NCBI GenBank assembly: GCA_002011235.1
Contig: MTMO01000003.1
Coordinates: 62,001 to 126,000 of the forward strand
Reading direction: 5' to 3'
Length of the DNA stretch: 64,000 nt
Source of the DNA: Archaeoglobus sp. JdFR-27
GTDB taxonomy: Archaea > Halobacteriota > Archaeoglobi > Archaeoglobales > Archaeoglobaceae
The translations under genes were made by a program, and so were the position numbers. Position 1 is the stretch's first letter, and the number at the start of each line of letters is the position of its first letter. Shown one piece after another: positions 59,349 to 64,000 of the stretch. The notes beneath the pieces are model-generated. The model was not told where the DNA came from and searched no databases. It saw nothing but the letters and a program-made list of their open reading frames with translations.

Positions 59349-60362
59349 CTAAATCTTAAAAATTCCACTTATTTTCCTACCACACCTGTAACATCTTGCC
59401 ATCCCATTTCTCACGATCAATCTATTTTCAACTGAGCTAAAACCCCTTCTGATAATTAAAATCGCTCCACAATCAGGGCAGAAGGTATTTTCAAATCTGT
59501 GAGGAACATTTCCTATGTACACATAACTTATCCCAGCTTTTCTCGCTTTAATAACTGCTCCTTCCAGCAATCTTATCGGTGTGGACGGATCTTTTGTTAG
59601 GTGGGCTGGAAAATATCTGGTGAAATGAATAGGTACTTCAGCATCCAAATATTTTAAATGATTTTCAATAACCTCATCAATTACTTCAGGATTTTTATAT
59701 ATGGGTGGAGAGAGCAAACTGACCATCTCAACATGAATTCCTTTCTTCCTAGCAAATCTGGCATTTCTCCAGATGTATTCACTTTTCCCCTTTGAGATCT
59801 CTGCATAAACCTGATCATCTCCCTTAATGTCAAAGTTTGCCGCATCCAAGCCAGAATCGATTAACATCTTCAACGCCTTTGGCGTCATGTAGCCATTTGA
59901 GACGATCGTATTTTTGAGGTTGTTTTCTTTTGCAAGTGGAAAAAGATCTAGAAGGAATTCAAACAGCAAAGTTGGTTCATTGAAGCTTGCACAGGTGCTC
60001 TCATCACCATTCTTTATGGCAACCTCTACTATTTTCTTAGGAGATATCTGATCGAACTCCACAGGTGGCGGTCTCTTTGAAAGATGCCAGTTCTGGCACC
60101 ACGGGCAGTTAAGATTGCATGAATAAGTTGAAAACGTTATGCTGGTCGTGCCAGGAAGAAAGTGGAAGAATGGCTTTATTTCAACCGGTCTACTTTCCAT
60201 CGCACTTATGTTTCCATACGTGAGAGTTTTAAGAAGTCCATTTTCATTATATCTTACGTTACAGTATCCGAAGTCGCTCTCTGCTATCAAACACCTGTTC
60301 CAGCATAAATAGCACACGATTTCCCCATTCTTTTTCCGGTAAAGTTTGGCCTTTGAACTCAC
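59349..60362 (-). CDS. AmmeMemoRadiSam-type radical SAM protein (PflA-like)
   Basis: A 337-residue radical SAM enzyme. The cluster motif CNLNCPWCQNW is at about residues 82-92. An N-terminal CYLCWNRC and later CPDC and CYRCG pairs near the C-terminus suggest extra zinc or iron-sulfur sites. PVEIKPFFHFLPG and GDESTCASFNEPTLLFE are the conserved features of the AMMECR1/MEMO-linked family. The AMMECR1 and MEMO partner genes are not in the window. Substrate is unknown. Confidence 0.85.
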   Translation of the reverse strand: MSSKAKLYRKKNGEIVCYLCWNRCLIAESDFGYCNVRYNENGLLKTLTYGNISAMESRPVEIKPFFHFLPGTTSITFSTYSCNLNCPWCQNWHLSKRPPPVEFDQISPKKIVEVAIKNGDESTCASFNEPTLLFEFLLDLFPLAKENNLKNTIVSNGYMTPKALKMLIDSGLDAANFDIKGDDQVYAEISKGKSEYIWRNARFARKKGIHVEMVSLLSPPIYKNPEVIDEVIENHLKYLDAEVPIHFTRYFPAHLTKDPSTPIRLLEGAVIKARKAGISYVYIGNVPHRFENTFCPDCGAILIIRRGFSSVENRLIVRNGMARCYRCGRKISGIFKI

Positions 60363-60559
60363 TTTAAAAAATAAGGTGACAAAGATTAATAAATTTAGTA
60401 TTGCGAAGCTTCATGTATCTAGGCTCCCGGATATCGATCATTAATTCTTTAATCCTTAAATTAAACGTAAACAGTCTTCCCTATACGACACGAAATCAAA
60501 ACCTTTGATTAAGTTTTCATTTCTTTCTTGAGTTCCTTTTTGAATTAAAATCCACCAAA

Positions 60560-61267
60560 TCATTCGAAATCAACAAAAACTGGAAGATCAGGATTTACCA
60601 GAACAACTGAGTTATCTGACGGTCTGTAAAAAAGATTAATTGCTTTGATTCTTACTCCAATTTTCCTTGCCCGACGAAGCAGATTTCCAATAACCGGATC
60701 CGCTTCCCAGTTTGGTTTGAAGGCCTTCACTCCAGGAACTGCAGCTATGAAAAGAATATAGGCCTTATACTCTTTGGATATCTTTATTAACTTAATTAAC
60801 TTAGATATATGCTTCCTTCCCCTCAAAGAGGGGCAATCGGGATACAGGGATAGGTCTCCCACCCTTAAAGCAGCACTTTTTACTTCTAGATAAATTGGTT
60901 CAGGACAAAAAAAGAGATAGTCGATGAGGGAGTCGTCTAATTTCTGGTTTCTCTTAAAATCCACACAATTAAGCCATGGAATTAAGCCTAACTCCAAACA
61001 TTTTTCAAAAGCCCTCATTTGAAACTGCGTGTCTATAAGAGCTGCATATACTCTATCTTCGACGGCAAAAACTCTATAATTTGTTTTTCTAGGCCTTGTT
61101 TGGATACAATAAGCTTTATTGCCCTCGATCAGATATTCTGCCAGCCTTCCAGTATTGTTTACGTGGGCTCTTTCGGTTTTTGCGTCAATTTTTATTTCCA
61201 CAACAAATCGGTTGATTCTCTGGAGAATCTCACATTCTATTCCAGGGATTTCGAATAACCGCTTCAC
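60560..61267 (-). CDS. sfsA: SfsA-family protein
   Basis: A 235-residue protein. The SfsA features are VNNTGRLAEYLIEGNKAYC, PIYLEVKSAALRVGD, DCPSLRGRKHISKLIKL and KAFKPNWEADPVIGNLLRRA. The family has a nuclease-like fold with an acidic/Lys motif E-x-K and was linked to sugar fermentation genes in E. coli; its biochemical role is unsettled. Divergent from the UspA gene, with about 50 bp between starts. Confidence 0.9.
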   Translation of the reverse strand: MKRLFEIPGIECEILQRINRFVVEIKIDAKTERAHVNNTGRLAEYLIEGNKAYCIQTRPRKTNYRVFAVEDRVYAALIDTQFQMRAFEKCLELGLIPWLNCVDFKRNQKLDDSLIDYLFFCPEPIYLEVKSAALRVGDLSLYPDCPSLRGRKHISKLIKLIKISKEYKAYILFIAAVPGVKAFKPNWEADPVIGNLLRRARKIGVRIKAINLFYRPSDNSVVLVNPDLPVFVDFE

Positions 61268-61319
61268 AACCCCCCTTTTTCAACCAAAAATTTAAGTATT
61301 TTCCACAAATTTTAAAACC

Positions 61320-62201
61320 ATGGTTTCATCGGATGGGCCTGTCTTTCAAAGAGTTTTACTTCCCACCGACTTTTCGAGGTATTCAAAGAGGACTCTCGAA
61401 TGTGGTGCAGAGCTCGTCGATATTGGAGTTGAAGAAGTGATCTTGCTTCATGTTGGAACTTATGATCCCTTTATTCTGTCTCTCGTCAGAGTAGATGTTG
61501 AGGAATTCATAGAGAAACTTAAAGAAGATAGTACTGAAAAATTAGAAGAAGCAGCAAGAATATTTGAGGGAGGAAAGGTCAAAGTAAAGAGGCTGTTTTA
61601 TGCAGTTTCGGGAGATCCAGCAGAGAAAATTCTCGAGGTGGCAGAGGAGGAAAAAGTGGATTTAATACTCTTGGGCTCGAGAGGACATGGTTTACTAAGA
61701 AGTAAGCTCATTGGCGGTATTTCAGAATCTGTAGTCAGGAAGTCAAATGTACCTGTTCTTATTGTAAAGTTCGAGGTTGTGGAAGAGGCTGGAGAATATC
61801 ACTGCCAAAAAACTTTCTCACGCTTGTTTGAAAAAATAATTTTCGCAACCGACACATCTCCTATTGATCCTGACCTCATGACTTTTCTTAAAATGGTTAA
61901 AAGTATTGGAGAAGTGTATTTTGTTCACGTTGTGGAGGAGATCAAAGAAGATAAAATTGAGACAGAAGTTGAGAAAACGGCCGAAATCCTCGCAGCCTTA
62001 AAATCCAAAATAGGAGGGGGTGAAATAAAGATTACGTGGGGGAATCCCATAAAGGAGATTCTGAAAATCGCAAATGAAGAGGGGGTTTCTCTGATCGTCA
62101 TTAAATCTACAGGGAAAAACGAAAGTGAGAGAGAGAAACTTGGTAAAACAGCCGATTCAATAATAAGGCATTCAAAGATTCCTGTGTTGGTATTTAAGTA
62201 A
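61320..62201 (+). CDS. Tandem universal stress protein (UspA)
   Basis: A 293-residue protein of two Usp domains. Domain 1 (10-150) begins RVLLPTDFSRYSKRTLECG and keeps the ATP-binding loop LLGSRGHGLLRSKLIGGIS. Domain 2 (160-293) begins KIIFATDTSPIDPDL and ends IVIKSTGKNESEREKLGKT, a loop that lacks the full G-X2-G-X9-G(S/T) pattern, so it may not bind ATP. Cytoplasmic. The end of the coding sequence and stop lie inside a recent perfect 17-bp duplication. Confidence 0.88.
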   Translation: MVSSDGPVFQRVLLPTDFSRYSKRTLECGAELVDIGVEEVILLHVGTYDPFILSLVRVDVEEFIEKLKEDSTEKLEEAARIFEGGKVKVKRLFYAVSGDPAEKILEVAEEEKVDLILLGSRGHGLLRSKLIGGISESVVRKSNVPVLIVKFEVVEEAGEYHCQKTFSRLFEKIIFATDTSPIDPDLMTFLKMVKSIGEVYFVHVVEEIKEDKIETEVEKTAEILAALKSKIGGGEIKITWGNPIKEILKIANEEGVSLIVIKSTGKNESEREKLGKTADSIIRHSKIPVLVFK

Positions 62202-62220
62202 GCTTGGTATTTAAGTAAGC
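62187..62220 (+). repeat. Perfect tandem duplication of 17 bp over the uspA stop
   Basis: TTGGTATTTAAGTAAGC occurs at 62187-62203 and again at 62204-62220 without a single difference. The first copy contains the uspA stop (TAA 62199-62201). The second lies in the spacer before tRNA-Trp. Confidence 0.9.
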
Positions 62221-62293
62221 GATACCAATTTGATTTTAAGGATTCGCCCACGAATCGCAATAGTTATATTCAAAAAGATTTAGCTTATTTAGA

Positions 62294-62430
62294 GGGGTCG
62301 TGGCGTAGCCAGGAAGCGCGGCGGGCTCCAGCGGTAATGATGATAGACGGGTCTGCTGAGCAATGATGATCCGTTGGAGCGCTGACCCGAAGAGACCCGC
62401 CAGTCGTGGGTTCAAATCCCACCGACCCCA
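62294..62430 (+). tRNA. trnW: tRNA-Trp (CCA anticodon) with intron
   Basis: Exon 1 is 62294-62331: acceptor GGGGTCG, D-arm GCGT...GCGC, anticodon stem GCGGG and loop CTCCAG with anticodon CCA at 62328-62330. Exon 2 is 62395-62430: A, CCCGC, variable CAGTC, T-arm GTGGG-TTCAAAT-CCCAC, acceptor CGACCCC and discriminator A. All stems pair. The intron of 63 nt sits after position 37, the standard archaeal site, and would be removed by the EndA endonuclease encoded at 38576. No CCA end is encoded. Confidence 0.96.
62332..62394 (+). ncRNA. Box C/D guide RNA inside the tRNA-Trp intron
   Basis: The intron contains box C ATGATGA (62337-62343), box D' CTGA (62356-62359), box C' ATGATGA (62363-62369) and box D CTGA (62382-62385) in correct order. 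The guide before box D (TGGAGCG) pairs with exon 1 and, by the fifth-nucleotide rule, targets C34 of the anticodon. The guide before D' (GGGTCTG) pairs with AGACCC in exon 2 and targets C39. Such self-modifying introns are established for tRNA-Trp in haloarchaea, Archaeoglobales and relatives. Confidence 0.92.
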
Positions 62431-62451
62431 CTTTATCATGGGTTCGGAAAA

Positions 62452-62460
62452 TTTTTATAG
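62452..62460 (+). promoter_or_regulatory. TATA box of the integrase gene
   Basis: TTTTTATAG lies 22-30 bp before the integrase ATG at 62482, a leaderless arrangement, only 21 bp after the tRNA-Trp 3' end. Confidence 0.45.
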
Positions 62461-62481
62461 GATTAGTTACTACTATCCTCG

Positions 62482-63834
62482 ATGCCTTACAAGAGCTGGG
62501 AAAGTCTTAATGTTGAAGAGGAATGTGTTCGTGAGTGGGCATCCGATTTAAGTCTAAATACTGCTAGGAGTTTTGTTTATTACTTTCTACAATATCTCAA
62601 ATGGGTTAAAGAAAAGGGATACTGGCGATCAGCTCAGGAAATGCTTGATGATTGTAGGAAATTGCCTCAGGAAGAGAGATACAAGCATTTGGACGTCCTT
62701 CTAAAGTATATCAAATCTCTTAAAACTGGTGTAAGCGATAGAAAAAACAGATTTACAGCTGTTAGAAACTTTTACGATTATCACAGGGTTCCGCTTCCCA
62801 GACCGTCAAAGGCTGATATTGCAAGATGTTTCAGACCTTCAGAAGCAGACAAGAGAAGAGCGATAGATGCAAAGCCTTTAGAGATTGATGAAATAAGAAG
62901 AATAATTCTCAACGCTTCCCAACCGTACAAAGCTGCTTTTATGGTAATGTTTCAAAGTGCAATGGGATTGAGTGAATTCGAGCAGTTTAACACGATTTCT
63001 TGGAAGAAGGTTATTAAAGAACTTGATAGGGAAGGTCCTATCAGAGTTGACTTAGTGAGGGAAAAGACGAGTAGACAGAGCATAAGGAAATACTATACAT
63101 TTATCGGAGAGGATGCAAAGATGCTAATAAAAGAATGGCTTGATATGAGACCCAACGTCAAAATAGATGCTCTCTTTGTTACGTATAATAAAAACAAGAA
63201 AGAATGGGTTCCTTTAACTGGAAGACTCATTTCGAACATGCTCACGAAAGTTGCAAAAAAAGTTGGGTTAATCACTCCTAATGGTCTGAACAGATATCAT
63301 ATCCACACACACGAATTCAGAGACTTATTCAAGTCTCTCTGCACACTAAACGGTGTTAATCAAGTAGCTTCTGAGTTTTTCCTGGGTCATACGATCGATA
63401 AGTTGGGTTACGACAAATCTCCGCAGTATGATGAGGAATGGTTCAGACAAGAATACATGAAAGTCGAGCCTGTGCTTAACATCCTGTCCAATCCAGAGGG
63501 AAGGAAGAAGACAGAGGAGGAGATAAAAAAGGAGGCGGTGCTCGAAGCGATAAGGAGTCTTGCTAGCGCCTTTGGTATAGATCCGATGAGGATAAAAATC
63601 GAGAAGCAGAAAGAACTGGGGAAGGAGTTGACGTTTGAGGAAGAGATGGAATTACTGCAGTATGAAATTAAGAAACTGAGGGAGCCGACATTGAACAATT
63701 CAGGAAAAATTTACACAAGCAAAATAGTGACTGAAGATGAATTAACGGATTACGTCGATGAAGGGTGGGAAGTGGTTAAGGAATTAAATAATGGGAAGTT
63801 TTTGGTGAGAAAAACCAATTTCAACAGATTTTAA
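62482..63834 (+). CDS. int: Tyrosine recombinase/integrase
   Basis: A 450-residue archaeal integrase. Residues about 20-120 are the core-binding (SAM-like) domain. The catalytic domain holds the Lys region VREKTSR, HTHEFRDLFKS (H-x-x-R), FFLGHTID (G-H) and the Tyr in DKSPQYDEEWFRQEY. At the first Arg position, normally TGLR, the sequence reads MGLSEFEQF. A C-terminal domain with KIVTEDELTDYVDEGWEVVKELNNGKFLVR is shared by other archaeal integrases. It begins 51 bp after the tRNA-Trp gene, the expected site of element insertion. Confidence 0.85.
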   Translation: MPYKSWESLNVEEECVREWASDLSLNTARSFVYYFLQYLKWVKEKGYWRSAQEMLDDCRKLPQEERYKHLDVLLKYIKSLKTGVSDRKNRFTAVRNFYDYHRVPLPRPSKADIARCFRPSEADKRRAIDAKPLEIDEIRRIILNASQPYKAAFMVMFQSAMGLSEFEQFNTISWKKVIKELDREGPIRVDLVREKTSRQSIRKYYTFIGEDAKMLIKEWLDMRPNVKIDALFVTYNKNKKEWVPLTGRLISNMLTKVAKKVGLITPNGLNRYHIHTHEFRDLFKSLCTLNGVNQVASEFFLGHTIDKLGYDKSPQYDEEWFRQEYMKVEPVLNILSNPEGRKKTEEEIKKEAVLEAIRSLASAFGIDPMRIKIEKQKELGKELTFEEEMELLQYEIKKLREPTLNNSGKIYTSKIVTEDELTDYVDEGWEVVKELNNGKFLVRKTNFNRF

Positions 63835-63886
63835 GGATTTTAGGAAGAATTCTGAAAAACATTATATCCAAATTTGACAGGAAAAC

Positions 63887-63895
63887 CTTATAAAA
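63887..63895 (+). promoter_or_regulatory. TATA box upstream of the last gene
   Basis: CTTATAAAA lies 23-31 bp before the ATG at 63918. A T-poor spacer and leaderless layout match the other plus-strand promoters in the window. Confidence 0.45.
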
Positions 63896-63917
63896 AAGAG
63901 CATTAAAAGCCAATATA

Positions 63918-64000
63918 ATGAGTACGGCAATCAGAGTAGTAGGCGGTAGAAACATCTTTATTAATAGAGTTGTGACACAAGGATTTAAGACAGGAATCGA
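63918..64000 (+). CDS. 5' end of an unidentified gene (runs off the window)
   Basis: An open frame from ATG 63918 to the window end, 27 codons, reading STAIRVVGGRNIFINRVV then TQGFKTGI. I do not recognise it. Its own TATA box and location right behind the integrase suggest that it belongs to the same integrated element (inference). Confidence 0.5.
   Translation, partial: MSTAIRVVGGRNIFINRVVTQGFKTGI

Noticed and set aside
1-64000. CRISPR array or insertion sequence
   Set aside because: No regularly spaced repeats with unique spacers and no transposase gene or terminal inverted repeats were found. The pRiA4-ORF3 family is sometimes called transposon-linked, but no transposase lies near it.

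Overview
The window is a densely packed archaeal chromosome segment of moderately low GC. Several features place it in the Archaea: a PAN proteasome ATPase, TFE, archaeal PriS/GINS/DnaG, L44e and S27e, MBF1, a tRNA-splicing endonuclease, HerA-NurA-Mre11-Rad50, and methanofuran and tetrahydromethanopterin enzymes (MfnB, Fae-Hps). H4MPT and methanofuran genes beside CoA-disulfide-reductase-type flavoenzymes, AOR and many ferredoxin-type proteins, with no methanogenesis gene in view, suggest the order Archaeoglobales (Archaeoglobus, Ferroglobus or Geoglobus). That placement is inference; genus and species cannot be fixed from the sequence alone.

Layout. 1-3.4 kb: 5' end of diphthine synthase, a DRG GTPase, then a redox cluster (glutaredoxin-like protein, thioredoxin, winged-helix regulator, small 2x[4Fe-4S] ferredoxin, unknown protein). 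3.4-6.2 kb, minus strand: coiled-coil protein, SHMT, Mth938-like protein. 6.3-13.4 kb: the DNA end-resection operon mre11-rad50-nurA-X-herA. X is an unrecognised gene and Rad50 lacks a normal CXXC zinc hook. 13.5-16.7 kb: bactofilin-like membrane protein, TlyA-like methyltransferase, leuD, leuB. 16.7-18.9 kb, minus strand: fae-hps, tpiA and a small protein. 19.1-27.8 kb: a frameshifted cupin, SCP-2 protein, Fe-ADH, AOR, M20 deacylase, MutS-like ATPase, MBL hydrolase, VIT1/CCC1 transporter. 27.9-39.5 kb: cysS, a methyltransferase, MBF1, PAN, hisA, hisB, prs, nucleotidyltransferase, a HisA-like protein divergent from mfnB, a duplicated PhoU/TrkA-C protein, and endA. 39.5-41.4 kb is a small decayed accessory patch: an imperfect direct repeat around an NTF2-like gene, and a frameshifted pRiA4-ORF3 family gene with an N-terminal C2H2 finger. 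41.4-49.3 kb: trpS, a methyltransferase, a PfkB kinase, a CoA-disulfide-reductase-like flavoprotein, a TauABC/SsuABC-type importer with a divergent regulator, and TFE. 49.6-57.8 kb: dnaG, then priS-gins51-rpl44e-rps27e, an OGG-type glycosylase, apgM, a second bactofilin-like protein with a long Lys/Arg tail, a DUF2095 protein and YchF. 57.8-62.2 kb: a divergent HisG, a ferredoxin, an AmmeMemoRadiSam-type radical SAM protein, SfsA and a tandem UspA. 62.3-64 kb: a tRNA-Trp gene whose 63-nt intron is a complete box C/D sRNA, followed at once by a tyrosine recombinase and the start of another gene, probably the left edge of an integrated element.

Most of the window is housekeeping. The points most worth a second look are: (1) a substrate-binding lipoprotein whose two halves appear in swapped order, an apparent circular permutation with the signal peptide kept at the N-terminus; (2) the non-canonical Rad50 hook and the extra gene in the HerA-NurA operon; (3) the intron-encoded C/D guide in tRNA-Trp beside an integrase that lacks the usual first catalytic Arg; (4) two apparent pseudogenes with homopolymer-type frameshifts; (5) two unrelated bactofilin-like proteins; (6) a degenerate HisG paralogue.
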